From: Leptodontidium sp. MPI-SDFR-AT-0119
Taxonomy: Eukaryota; Ascomycota; Leotiomycetes; Helotiales; Leptodontidiaceae
DNA: 64,000 nucleotides
Direction: 5' to 3'
NCBI GenBank assembly: GCA_020726505.1
Contig: JAHLEZ010000001.1
Span: 3,658,001 to 3,722,000, forward strand
This document shows, piece by piece, positions 24,303-36,216 of this stretch. Positions within the stretch are counted from its first letter, which is position 1. Each line of letters opens with the position of its first letter. Position numbers and translations under genes: made by a program. The notes beneath the pieces were generated by a model. That model had not been told where the DNA came from. It did not search any database and was given only the letters and a program-made list of their open reading frames with translations.

Positions 24303-25500
24303 TCCACTTACCAGTCAGTCAGTTCATCTCGTGAGATGTAAGCTGGTGACTTGGTTCTGCACAGAGAGTGGCCACTGGTTGGTGACGATGAGTGGGTGAG
24401 TTAGTGATGTGGCAGTGAAGATGAAGCAGCAGGCACAAGCACAGGGCCGGGCCCACAGATGCGAGTCCAGAATGACTGGGTGTTTCAAAACAGAGTGGCT
24501 CACAGCCTATCACAGCGCCGTCGGGGTCCCTGAAGATCGCTCGCTTATTGCTGTCGCAATCCCGCCAGCCTGCTCTGGGACTAAGTTCCAGGGTGCTTTT
24601 ACATGCGCCCCCTGTCAAAACCTGAAAGTCCCAGCCTCTCAACGCCTCACCCTCAGCCACCAGCTTCAGAACACTCGCACTCTAACTCGCAGATGCCGAA
24701 GCTAGAAGAGAAGGTCAACCTGGAAGAGCTCAAGATTCACAACGCCAGACCAAGCCCGCCTGGACTGGAGTAGAACTGTTCAGCTGCACTGGTTGGGGGT
24801 GGGATCCTCCGACGACCAGATAGGAGAAGAACTCCAGATGGGAAAGATCGTCGCAGCTGCGTATCTTCGTTTTATCTGAACGCCAATGATTTTCCACGCC
24901 CAGCCAGGGAAATCTTCTTACCTTTCTTTCATAGCCTCACTCAGGTCCTGTTTGCGGTCAAGAAGGTGGATATCTGGGCTGCAAGCCAGGACGTGTACTC
25001 GGATACCGCTGTACTGCAAAGGCACGGGACTCGGCATTAATTCGTATTGTGATTATCCAGGTGGCCAAACATCTCATACCAGCCACTTCCATGAATGAAC
25101 GATGCATGATGCTGTTTTCTTTCATGCATGAAAAACAACGACGCATCGCCGAGTCCAGCCCAGCCGAGTCAAGAAGTCAAGGGGGCGGGGGATAAACTTC
25201 GCTTGATTCATTTATCCCATCATCGACTCATCACTGGGTGCAGTGTACTCGGTAGGAATCAAGCGACAGTCAATCAGCTGCTTCACTTCCACTCCTGACT
25301 CAAGAGACAAGGAACTGCTGCGTGATGGATGGTCGATGGCAGAGTGAGGATGGATGACCGTTGAAGCATTCCCATTCACCGCCATCTATGACGCAGGAGG
25401 ATGAACAACTCATTCCCTTCCTGCCATCCACTCACCCACTGGATTGCAGCCCAACCCCAACCCTCTCTATCTGCGGAAAAGGAAAATCGAAAAGGGAGAG

Positions 25501-28192
25501 GAAGGGGAAAAGAGTAAAAATTAACTGGCGGTGATATCTCCAACCTCCTCACACATGCATGACTAGATACATTACATTACCATGACGGGGACCTCACCCT
25601 CCCTCTCTGAAGGAAGGGAGCACATTTATCCAGTCCCAGCAAACCCTCTATCGTCGACCTGCATTCTCTCTGGCAAAGCCAAAGACCCGCATCTCACTAC
25701 TATTGCCCTATTATTGCGAGACTTATGGCATATTCTTTCCGCCAACGCGGTACATTTTGATTGATTGATTCCTTGATTCCTTGATCTCGTCCTGTTTCAG
25801 GATCTCGGTGGTGGCCTTGCTTTGGAAATCTATTGGACGCAAGCCCCAAGACGGCGCAGATTTGAACGGAGAATATATCGACGAACCGAACGAACTGGCT
25901 CAGGAGGCTGCAGTCTGGAAACACGGAAGCAGGAGGAGAAGCAGGAGAAGTTGAGTGACAGCAGGAGAGAGGACAGCCAGCGAATATTCTCCAGTGCCAC
26001 AGACCAGTTGCTTCTCCACCCCCATCGAGGACTATCCACGACTATCCCTCCATACAGGATACAGGATCCATCCCTCCCTCCTCCACCTTGCAGCAGATCC
26101 GGGTCCTCGCCTTGCCCTTGTGGACTTGTGGTACCCTGCTTGCCTCGCCTTGCCATACTCGAGTACCGTACAGTACTGTGCTGTATCATATCCAGATCCA
26201 GAGGGATATCCAAGTCCATAACCATACCCATCCTCACCTTCCGTACCCTGCCCCCTTTCTGCCCCTCCTCTCCTGCGCTGCACTGCACTTCCCCTGCCTC
26301 GTCCACCCATACCCATAGGTCCCATACCCATACCCATACTCAAATCCCCTCCCCTCCAGTCGATCCTCCATCTCCATCTTCGTCCCCCCTGCGCAAGTGG
26401 GCTGAAACTGCCATCCACCTGCTGGGCCGTTTTTGGAACGAGGGGTCGGTCAGCATTCCAGCGTCTAGGGGCAAAGGCATCGCGCGGCCTCCATTTGGGT
26501 GGCCCAGCAGCGTGGACCAACCACCGCCAACCATCCAGCGGCCACGGCCAAATTCCTTACTCCAGACAGGCGACTGGCGATTGGAATTGGACGAACGACG
26601 AAAATACTCCTTGACGGCGTGTGTGGAAACAATTAAACAAATCCATAGTAGAGGACCTCCTGGCGTCGAGCCTTGATTCGGCGGCCACTAACTGGGCCTT
26701 GCCTCTCACACACCCTTCCCCTTCCTCGATCCATACAATACGTATAATACATATATCCTCCACACCCTCATCTATTCAGAGGCTGTTAAAGGAGAAGTAT
26801 CACCCACTGCTAATACTACTACTACTCCATCCCATCCCACCTCTCACTTGACCTCTCGCTCTCTCTCTCGACTTCGATCTCGCACCTACCTCCACCCTCA
26901 CTATCATCTCGACGACCTGGTGTCAGTCGGATAATCAGGTGCAGCAGTCAGTCAGATAATTCAAGCATCCTCCGGCTTCCCGTCCATCCATCACATCACA
27001 TCCCCCTCAGGAGTACATTATCTACGACCCCTCGAAACGAAACACTCGGACTTGCTCCCTCTTTTGCTGCTAGAAGATCTGCGAACAGACGAAGGAACTG
27101 TCAACGCTCACTCGCCCCTGCATCTGTGCGCCCCTGCACCCCCAGACTTACTTCCACTTCCACTCCTCCTATATCAACAGCTTCGTTTCGGCGACTTTGG
27201 CTAGTACGGACGTACGACTCGGATTCCTGGTCCTACTTACCTCCACCTCCTTAGTCACTGTACTCCAGCTTTTCTTGTGCGCAGCCTAGCCCGATTTGCT
27301 TCCCAAGATCGTCCCGCCCGCTGCTCATCCTCATCAGCCTTAGACCCAACCGACCAGCATCCTCCTCCAGGCTCATCGCCCAGGCATCTAGCGAGGCATT
27401 TGATAAAGCATCATCCTTCCCCCATCCCATCCGCTCCACTCCGCTCCACTCGACTCGACTCGCAGCCACGACTCGCATTGCGAATCAACATCGCCTCCGC
27501 CTTCTTACCCGTCCCATTCTTTCGACGACTCCCTTGCGGCCGTTGCATTTTGCATGACTTGACTTGTCTCCGCTGCGCCAGCGAAACAACGTCCACCTGG
27601 TCGGCATCTGCGCCTGAATCTCTCCGCTGGTCGGAAAGTTTGTCACGACAACTCAACTTCTTCATATACACAGCACAGCAGCCACCCCACAATCCTTTAC
27701 CGGCCTCACTGTTGCAGAGCACAACACAGTAGTACTTGTACCCAGCTGCAACTACCTCGCTATACGCTCTTCTCAACTCTCAGGACTACTTTATTGTTCC
27801 TGTTACCGCTTGCACTTCATTGCATTGCATTGCTCTCACGGTCCGAGTCTTTGTCCAAGTCTAACCGACATTCAATTTTTGGTTGTTCCCGTCGCCAATC
27901 CAGATCCACGATCCACAATCCCGCCTTGCAGATAGTGTTCCTATTCACAGCCTCGCCAGCACCCTCAGCCTGATCAGCCTTTCGGCTTGCCCAACAACAA
28001 TATCAACAAGCCACAATAGCAAGCAGATTTGCTAGGCATAATTCCACAATACGAAGCTCACGACCCTAGACTACGATATAACGATACCCATTAGCAATTG
28101 ATATTTATACTTTCCCTGGCATCGTTTCGCTTTTACCAAGACCGATCCTCAACACCACACACCTTCCTTCGAAACAACATACATCAAACAAC
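25501..28192 (+). promoter_or_regulatory. Long pyrimidine-rich upstream region/leader of the PCL cyclin gene
   Basis: About 2.7 kb upstream of the cyclin start is dominated on the plus strand by C/T-rich and CA-rich sequence. It includes CCCATA repeats at 26305-26340 and many short open frames. No frame shows a protein domain or an intron pattern. Such tracts are typical of long fungal 5' leaders and promoters of cell-cycle regulators, so I read it as promoter plus a long leader with possible uORFs. The transcript start is not determinable by eye. Confidence 0.45.
26305..26340. repeat. CCCATA hexanucleotide repeat
   Basis: Five to six copies of CCCATA interrupted by one ggt, within the upstream region of the cyclin gene. 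Confidence 0.85.
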
Positions 28193-29386
28193 ATGTCGTG
28201 CCCTTCGAGAGAATTGAACGAGGCCGCCTTGGAACGCTTCATCTACACTCCTGTAAGCACTGAAATGATCACATATCTTGCCATGAAGGCATCAGAAGTT
28301 ATCCAGTGTGAACGGGTCACCTCCCACTCATTACCTCCTTCCCCTCCTCAAACCCCCCCGGAAGATCCTTCCGAGTCGCCGTCCCTTCCTTCCCTCGAAC
28401 GCTTCATCAGCAACTTGGTCCGTAAATCAAACGTTCAAGTACCAACACTCATGACCACATTGGTATACCTCGAGAGATTAAAGCAAAAGCTTCCTCCCGT
28501 GGCGAAGGGATTGAGGTGTACTGTACACCGAATATTTCTTGCTGCCTTAATCCTCTCTGCAAAATTCCTGAACGATTCCTCGCCCAAGAATAAGCATTGG
28601 GCCGAGTACACCAAGGTTCGAGGATATGAAACCTTCGGTTTCTCAAGAACCGAAGTCAACCTCATGGAGAAGCAACTCCTCTTCCTCCTCGACTGGGACC
28701 TGAACATCAGCGAAGATGATCTCTACACCCACCTCGACCCCTTCCTCGAGCCAATCCGCCACGAGATCGAGAGAAAGCAAGAGTATGCCCGCATGAAGGA
28801 GGCTAGAAAGAGAGCTGCACGAGAACAGCAATTGGCCGAGGAGGAGCAGCACCGGATCCAATACGAGGCTGCGAGTCAATACTGGCTGCCCGGATATCAA
28901 GAAGAGCAGACATACGATGGACAATACGTCGACCCAACCGGCATGGTGGTTGGCCGACCCCGATCTTCAAACATCCGCTACGACTCCCCGCCTCCCTCTA
29001 CCGAAGTCCCTGGCCTCGCACGCAGCGGCACAGCAGACGCATACTCAACTGTCTCCTCCTCCGCCTCCTCGTACGTGGACTCAATCTCGCGCGCTGGAAC
29101 CCCCAGCTCGAGCATCGGCAGCTACATGGAGATGGAGACCGAGCAAGAAGGTCAATACTGCCGTGGCGCCAACAGCACCAGTCCCGATCCCATCATCCGC
29201 GATATCGTGCAGATCGAGATGGAGCAACAGATCCTGTATCCGCAACACAAGCACGGCATGCTACCCTACGAGATCGAGCGCGAAGTCATCGAGGAGAAGC
29301 CATCTAAGAAGCCGCGCCTTATGGGCGGCAATATTTTCTCACGCCTACTTGGAGGCCAGAGAGATCGCACTAGCTATGCGTCATGA
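28193..29386 (+). CDS. PCL1: PCL-type (Pho85 partner) G1 cyclin
   Basis: A single exon of 397 residues beginning [15 protein letters not shown] Pcl/PHO80-family cyclin box spans about residues 65-180. It has the family signatures [54 protein letters not shown] and the [23 protein letters not shown] end. A charged helix (about 193-225) and a Ser-rich tail with a basic KKPRL stretch follow. The likely role is to activate the Pho85-like kinase (PhoA/PhoB in Aspergillus) at the G1/S transition and in conidiation, in nucleus and cytoplasm. It resembles Aspergillus PclA more than Pho80. The unusually long upstream region suggests heavy transcriptional or translational control. Confidence 0.9.
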   Translation: MSCPSRELNEAALERFIYTPVSTEMITYLAMKASEVIQCERVTSHSLPPSPPQTPPEDPSESPSLPSLERFISNLVRKSNVQVPTLMTTLVYLERLKQKLPPVAKGLRCTVHRIFLAALILSAKFLNDSSPKNKHWAEYTKVRGYETFGFSRTEVNLMEKQLLFLLDWDLNISEDDLYTHLDPFLEPIRHEIERKQEYARMKEARKRAAREQQLAEEEQHRIQYEAASQYWLPGYQEEQTYDGQYVDPTGMVVGRPRSSNIRYDSPPPSTEVPGLARSGTADAYSTVSSSASSYVDSISRAGTPSSSIGSYMEMETEQEGQYCRGANSTSPDPIIRDIVQIEMEQQILYPQHKHGMLPYEIEREVIEEKPSKKPRLMGGNIFSRLLGGQRDRTSYAS

Positions 29387-32350
29387 GAGATGCACACCTA
29401 CCAGCCACACGTTTAATGGGGATTAGATGGATGAACGAATTTCTTTTGTCACTTTTTGAGCTGGATGGATGGAAGGAAGGGAAAAATTGGGGACATATGT
29501 CAATTCGATCTGACGGATCTCGAAGGACATAATAAAGGAAAGGAGTTGTGTTTACATGGTTCCTTTTTTGAATGCGGGTTTCTTTGAACTGATTTGGATT
29601 GGATGGATGGATGGATGATTGGATGGAGTTCTGTGTCTCCTCATTTTCTTTCCTTTGTCATATTCGGCATTAGCATGGCGTACTGGGGTTTGGGATGCTT
29701 TCTCATTTCACATTGCATCGCATTGCGTTGTACCGCATTGCATTATAGTAATTGGATGACGTGTGGATGGGCTGGGATGGAATGGGAAGAGAGAGAGGCT
29801 TGATGCACTGCATCGCCGTGTGAGTGTAGAGTTACTTCAGAGAGATGGATAGATAGACTCTCTCTGACAACGAATACCAAAGGAGTTGAATACTCATTAC
29901 ACTACACTTTACTTCTTGTTCTCGTCAAATCTGACTACTCCCAAATCGTGATTTCCAAAACTATTCCAACCTTGAGCAAATTTACAAAACATGCCCCATG
30001 AGGTTGACAGCCGAGGCTTCTCAGCTTCTCCAGATCAACAAAGGAGTCGCCGTCGCAGTCGCCGACACCTTGGTCGCTTAGCCTCAACTCAGCCCCCCTG
30101 AACAGCCCAGCTCGCCTACGGTGCAGTACCAAAAATCTGCCAAGAGCGGACAAGTCCCGCCCCTGCATACAATGTCCTCAGGTGTTTTTGCACCTCCCCC
30201 TTCCTAATCCCAAGCTGAACCAATCCAAACTACAAGGAGAAGTATACGATTACGGGAAGAAGCGAAAGAAGAGAAATGTTTGCTCGTATTGTCTCGGTTC
30301 AGCTGGATCAAGTCATCATTTTCATTTTCATTCCACTTCCTTAGATTTCATCAGTCCGCGGGCCGTCCACTTTCTTGCGTAGGTAGGTTAGGGTAGTAAT
30401 CCAGAAGAATCTCATCGAGCTGATCAATCCACAATCCTCCAGCTGAGTTAGTCATCACTGTTTTGTTTTCTTTTTCTTTGTTCTTGTGCGCCTCGAAAAT
30501 CCTGCGTAAGCTCGCCTCCACCTTGTCTTCTCTCTTTTTCATATTTATCATCATCATTTTGGTCCAGATGAGAAGGTAGTCGTCAGTCGTATTATATTTT
30601 GCCTTAGCTCGTCATCGTCATCGTTGCGGCGTTGCCGGCTATTTAGAAAATGGAATGGAACCCGCCTCCTCCTCGGTTGATCTCGCTTGATTCCCGAACG
30701 AACGGGTTGATGGATTCTGCTTCTGGCACGTTCGCAATCGCAATCGCAGCCTCAGTATGTACTGTATGTATGTCGGCAGGCAGGAAAAACTGGTCTGCTG
30801 CATGATCAACTCGGGCGAACAAATATTGGGGAATCTTAATGCCGTCTCCTTATTTTACCTGCTAGATGAAAAAAAAAACAAAGGGGGTCGCGACTCTAAT
30901 TTGTGTTAAGTGGCATGCCCCATGATTCGAATTGCGGCCATGTTATTTTATGTTTTATTGCATTAGATCGGATTGAATGGGAGATGGATGATGAGTTAGG
31001 AGTTGAGAAATGCGTAAATGTACTGTACTTACTTGCTTATTTATCTTGCCTACCTATTGTCGTTAAACATCGTTTCCTCTCGGGCCTTTGCCGTGTTATG
31101 TTTTATTATACTTTGTTGAGATGGGTGTGGTTCTACATGTGTCGTGTTTGATACTGTGTTTATCGCGATCGTAGATGAATGTCGTCTGTTGTGTCATATG
31201 TTGGTTTAGTTGGGCAGGTAAGACGGTGAGAGTTGTGTGTGATGGATGAAGGTGAGTAATTTTCAAGTAGACATGGTGAGATCTCGTTTTCTCGGAATTG
31301 ATATTTTCTCGTCTCATCCTATGATATTTCTATTCCTTTTATTCTATAAAACATATGGAAAGAGATAGCCATTTTCCAATCTAGGGGTTATAGCAAGTAA
31401 ATTTATGATATTATGAGAGGAAGTCAGTCTCAGCCCTTGAGCAAGCTCACTAGTAAGATATGGCGATTGAGAACCAAATTAATAAACAAAACAGTAGTCT
31501 GAACGTATCTAAATCTCAGAACTCGTGAAACAAACGGTAAGAGGGAGGACATCTTAAGTAGGCTTTGTTGATGAGTGCATGCAATGTGTAAGTTGGAAGT
31601 GTATCCGAGGGTAAGTTCAAAAGCATCCATCCAGTCACATGACAAAAGACATCTGAAGCCAACCACCGCGCACTTCATCAAGCCAAGTGCCGTTATAAAC
31701 TCTAAAAGACACAAGCTTACACCCAGAACATCAACAGAGCGACCAAAAATGCCCGGCCAAGTTAAGCCACGGCACCTCGTCTCATGCAGCCAACCTAACG
31801 GTCGTTCAGATAGTGACACGGCACACTGCATTTGCAGCGGGAGTGGGGTAAGCCCGCCCCGGCAGTTCTGACAACACTCCCTCCACTTCCCGGCGAATCA
31901 GACACCAAACATCAGATCAGGGTTCATGATGCAGCGTCTTGAACCTCAAGGATTAGGGTTATCTTGCGTTGCTTGGCGCAGCGAGCATAGATTTCTCCAT
32001 CAATAATAGGCAGGTGGGTATAAGACTGGCATTTTCGTGCTTACAGAGCCTGATGCAGACATGGGAGACCAAATCCTTATTCGGGGTGAGAAGTAGCAGA
32101 TCGGCCGATGTAAGTTCCTGTGTATGGATGGATGCAGCATTTGTGGTTGTCTCACTACATGATTATCGTTATCTTTACTGTTACTTGCGATTCATGATTT
32201 GTGCTACTTCGTGATCATGACTGCAGCTGACAGGAAAGTAAGATTCATAGAAGGTGTATAAGTAAGTGATAACCGCTCCGTCTCCAGCTTTCAATTTCCC
32301 TCTCCCTTGATATTCTTCGTTCTGACTTGTTAAGCTCATGCTACTACAAG
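29387..32350. other. Intergenic region between cyclin and permease genes
   Basis: About 3 kb with no supported gene. Its left end is the 3' flank of the cyclin gene; its right end is the permease promoter. Short frames near 29594, 30351 and 30903 lack motifs. CATTGCAT-like words recur near 29707-29750. Confidence 0.55.
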
Positions 32351-34105
32351 ATGCCTTCGGTCAGCGAGAAAACACCTGTGTCGGAAGCAACACTCCCATC
32401 ACCGACGACAAGCGTCGAGATTAATACTCACCTCGATAAAGCGTACAACTACATCCAGAACACCGCCTCTCTAAACACTGGAGATGTTGATATCAGAGCT
32501 GTCCGCCGGAGGGTGGATTTCCGCCTAATACCTATCATGCTGCTGGTCTACGCCATGCAAGTGCTAGATAAAGTGAACATCAATGTACGCTCCCCCTTAT
32601 GAGATCATACCCCGCCCGAAGAGAAGCAATCTAAGTTGAATTATGTATATAGTATGCTGCCGTTATGGGGTTCAATCAAGACCTGCATCTGAAAGGAAAC
32701 AACTTCTCAGATGCCACAACCGCATTCTCCGTCGCCGTCCTCATTGCCGAGATACCAAACGGTACCCTTCCCAACTCTGCCCCCAGCTACCCATACCTCA
32801 CATCTAATCTAACAACTGGGAAATGAGACTAATCCAAAAGACTAGGCTACTTCCTCCAGAAACTCCCCGCAGGAAAATGGCTCGGCAGCAACGTCGTGCT
32901 CTGGGGAATCGTAACATGCTGCTTTGCAGGCACAACCAACTACTCCACCCTCCTCACCGCACGAATCTTCCTCGGTATATTCGAAGCCTGCACGTCACCC
33001 TGCCTCATGCTCATCTGCAGCCAATGGTACACGCGCTCGGAAGCGGCGTCTCGCTTCCAGTTCTGGTTCATGGGATTGCCCGTCGCTCAAATTTTGGGGG
33101 GACTCATTTCTTTTGCTTTTCAGCACGTGGAGGATGCGGAACTGGAGGGTTGGAGGATCATGTTCCTTGTACTTGGAGCGGTGACTATCTTGATTGGTGC
33201 TGGGGCGGTGTATGTCTTGCCTGATTCGCCGATGAAGGTTAAGTGGTTGTCGGAGAGGGAGAAAGTTGCGCTTCTGTTGCACATCAGTGAGAATAGAACG
33301 GGGGTTGAGAATAGACGTTTTGAGCGTGCGCAGCTCAAGGAATTGGTGTTGGATCCGCAGATTTGGTTGTTGACTTTGATAAACTGTCTCGTACGCATCT
33401 GTATTTTTTTTCCTCCCTCCAAACGGTGTCAAGAGTCTTACAGGTTTCGGACTAACAGTGGAATAGATCGCTATATCAAGCGGAGTCATAAACGCCTACT
33501 CCTCAACCATAATCAAGCAGTTCGGATACACTTCCAAAGAAGCAGCGCTGCTCAACATGCCATCTGGGCTCATATCATTCGTCTTCGCCCTCCTCGTCGC
33601 CTTTGGTGTGAGACACACATCTCACCGCTGGGCCTGGCTCCTATCATGCTGCATCCCGGCCATTCTCGGCGGCGCATTAATGTCCTTCGCCTCTAAAGAC
33701 AACAAACCCGCTCTCCTCACTGGCGTCTACCTCGTCAACGCAATCACCCCAACTATAATAATCATCTACCAATGGACCATGTGCAATGTAGCAGGACACA
33801 CCAAACGAGCCGTCGCAGCCGTCGTGGTGGCTGGTGGTTTCGGCGCGGGGAGTATCATCGGCCCGCAGACTTTCAGGAAAGAAGACGCCCCGAATTACCA
33901 TACGGCGAAGGTTATTCTGATGGCGACGCAGGCTTCGGCGGCGGGTGTTACGGTGGGTCTGTTTGCGTATTATGTGTGGGCGAATAGGGTGAAGGAGAGG
34001 AGGTCGAGAAAGTTAGAGGCGGAGGGGGTGGCTGTTGATGCGACGGAGGATACGTGGGGAAATTTGACGGATAAGGAGAATCCCGAGTTTAGATATGTGT
34101 ATTAG
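32351..34105 (+). CDS. Dal5-type MFS anion:cation symporter
   Basis: Four exons, 32351-32584, 32653-32761, 32846-33390 and 33467-34105, with matching phases, encode 508 residues. It is a 12-helix major facilitator of the allantoate/ureidosuccinate permease (Dal5) family. The first helix region reads LIPIMLLVYAMQVLDKVNINYAAVMGF, followed by the typical amphipathic loop. Later blocks are RIFLGIFEACTSPCLM and WYTRSEAASRFQFW. Expected location is the plasma membrane, with H+-coupled uptake of an organic anion such as allantoate, ureidosuccinate or a vitamin; the substrate is not predictable. Several GATA words in the upstream region are compatible with nitrogen regulation but prove nothing. It is an intact relative of the broken permease at 17678-19412. 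Confidence 0.9.
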
Positions 34106-34309
34106 GAGATGAGACACAAAGGGAGCAACGAGGATGGGTGAGATTCGTGCTGAGTGTGCAAAGGCGGGACTGTATTGCTGCTGTCGTGTTTTGATGTAAC
34201 AGGTCTAAAATCCTAAATTGGAAGTATTGGGGATATTGGACCAGTAGGCTTACGAGATATGAATCCTAGTCAGAGTAAAAGTTCATTGCTGAAAGCCTTA
34301 CTTTTCACA

Positions 34310-34760
34310 CCACCGGAAGCTCGAGACCGATCGCCTGTTCTCGCTTAGCGGCATATCGCGTAAACAAAACAATACTCATTCCAAGAACGAAAAAAAAATA
34401 ACCACAAGTACAATAGCATCACTAGCTAGAGAAAACTCGGAAATTATCACTTTTAAATTTGAAAAGAAAGCAAAAATGTTGGGGCTGTAACCCAATATGT
34501 TTGTGCCTTCCCCCAGATCCCCACGGTCGACGCACCCACAGACGCCATTTTACTATGCAAGATAACCAGTCCTGGCAGGAATTCATTTAATTCCTGGGCA
34601 GCTGTGATGTCCCATAATTAGTTAACGGGTTGCTTTAAGACGACAAACTTGCCAGGGATTTGCTTATTTGGCTACTTGAAGGAGGTAAAAACTTGCGAGG
34701 CGCGAATATTTACCGAATATTGATTTTGACGAGGTGAAGCCGGCAGAACAACAATAACGC
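34310..34760 (-). repeat. Diverged ~450-bp direct repeat, copy downstream of the BTB-like gene
   Basis: Collinear with 36380-36840 at an almost constant offset of about 2.07-2.10 kb. Matching blocks are tcgcgtaaacaaa, atcacta, ccccagatcccca...gacgcaccca...gacgccatttta, gttaacgggtt and cttatttggcta. The other copy is the upstream region of the BTB-like gene, so this one looks like an orphan copy of that promoter or an LTR-like terminal repeat. Confidence 0.7.
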
Positions 34761-34870
34761 GAGGTGTTGGGTTTTACTCGACAGGGTGCTTAGTGATTGT
34801 CTGAGGTTGCTTTATGACATTGAAAAGTGGCAATTGTCACATTTTGATTTCATAGCATTCATATTATTAT

Positions 34871-36216
34871 CTACTGTGCAGAATTCACACTCTTCTGGTT
34901 TAAAGCCAACAATTCGTTTGGTGAGAGCCCTTCATACTTCTCGTCAGCATCTTCAATATCCAGATCATCCAAAGCTATGCCCAACTCTATCTCTGCCTGC
35001 CGAGGTACCTCAACCGCTTCTTCCATCTCCTCGTCTTCGTCAGGCTCTGCAACTTCATGATCTGGCTCCTCACAATTATCTTCCAAGCATTCAATATCTG
35101 TAGCACTCCACCCAAATTCGATGCATTTGTCGACCCAGTACTGCTCCACCTTATGTCTTGGTTAGAACCGCAACTTATAATTAACAGAAAGCCAGATACG
35201 CGGTGAGTAAATGTGGCTTACCATCTCAAACACCTTTCGCAGGATACTGTGACTTTGCGGAGGAGAATCCTCATACAACTCAAGCGCAAGGCAAGCCCAA
35301 GCAGCCTCCATCGCTCTCCTTGAGACTGGACCAACATCCCTGATAGCGGCAATGTTGTCCACGGTCTTGCAGAATGCAAGGAAAGTAGATTGATGCATCC
35401 ACAAAATATCGAAAGTCTTATATTTCGGCAGAATCTCGGGATTAAAGGGCATGGTCCCGAGGCGGTAGAAATCGCTATATGCCGTGGTAGGAGATCCGTA
35501 GAGGGATTGGAATTGCGGAGAGAATCCCCATGTCGTGTAATCTTCTGGTGACACGATACCGAAGAGCTGGATCTGGAAAGTGGATTGAAGAAGCGACATT
35601 TCTGGGATGGGAGGGTAGAAAGTGAATGCCTGAGGCAATACGTGATTGGCCGAGTTGTCGATCAACTTTGCAATGCATTCACCTCCAAACTTGTGCTGGA
35701 ATGTCTCGCAAAGTTCCCCAAGTTGCTGAAGCGTAGCAGGTGCGGTATTGCGCAGATCTTGATAGCCGAGCCAGAACGCGAACCAAGCATTGAAGCGGGA
35801 CAGCTTGAACTTGTACTCCATACCCAGCTTCGCAATATCAGCAATATCATCCATCTGAAGGTTCAACCACTGTGTATTTGGTAGATCCCTATTATGGAAG
35901 ATATGAAGCCAGATTACGAGGCTTTTGACTCGGATATGGCGTATTCCAAGGGCGTTTTGGTGGCTGTTATCGCTGGACTCGAGGGATTCTTTGAAAGCGA
36001 TAGAGTTTCCGACCAAGGCTTGCTTTGAAACCCTGATGAGAACGGTCTGTTGGATTAGATTATCGCCATCTTCGCCGGCTGGGTTCGTAGCATATTCGAT
36101 AGCTTTGATGTACATATCACCCGCGGGATCGATCTCGATGCAAGAAGCTTCCTGGCGGCTAGTCAGAGCGGATCTCAATTGACAAAGCGAGTTGCACATA
36201 CCCCAGAGGAAGACAT
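34871..36216 (-). CDS. BTB/POZ-like protein with acidic tail (intact family member)
   Basis: Three exons, 36216-36202 (five residues MSSSG), 36151-35222 and 35149-34871, in phase, give 407 residues. The small first exon is chosen because it splices directly into EASCIEIDPAGDMYIKA, the start of the domain; the alternative start at 36199 would read through the intron. Residues about 6-130 show a BTB/POZ-like layout: DPAGDMYIK, VSKQALVGNS, FKESLE, then an LVIWLHIFH helix. A longer C-terminal helical part resembles other fungal proteins of this group, followed by a very acidic tail (EPDEDEEMEEAVE). Function is unknown; BTB proteins often act as Cullin-3 adaptors or dimerisation modules. The gene sits between two ~450-bp direct repeats. 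Confidence 0.8.

Larger units (their letters stand above)
19413..25500. other. Gene-poor accessory stretch
   Basis: No supportable protein gene over about 6 kb. It contains long homopolymers (20216-20242, 21069-21090), a diverged repeat (21647-21760), a foldback element (22201-22350), a CACG microsatellite (23081-23099), a perfect 23-bp palindrome (23757-23779) and a GATTT-rich tract (24256-24302). Minus-strand open frames at 21841-22289 overlap each other in different frames and have no known motif. Confidence 0.6.

Noticed and set aside
24319..24705. Opposed ~100-codon frames on both strands
   Set aside because: No domain, no codon bias, and both strands equally open; chance frames in GC-richer DNA.
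25822..26676. 284-codon open frame on the plus strand
   Set aside because: It begins with TTG, is low-complexity Pro/Ser/Arg sequence and overlaps equally long frames on the other strand; a by-product of the C/T-rich leader.
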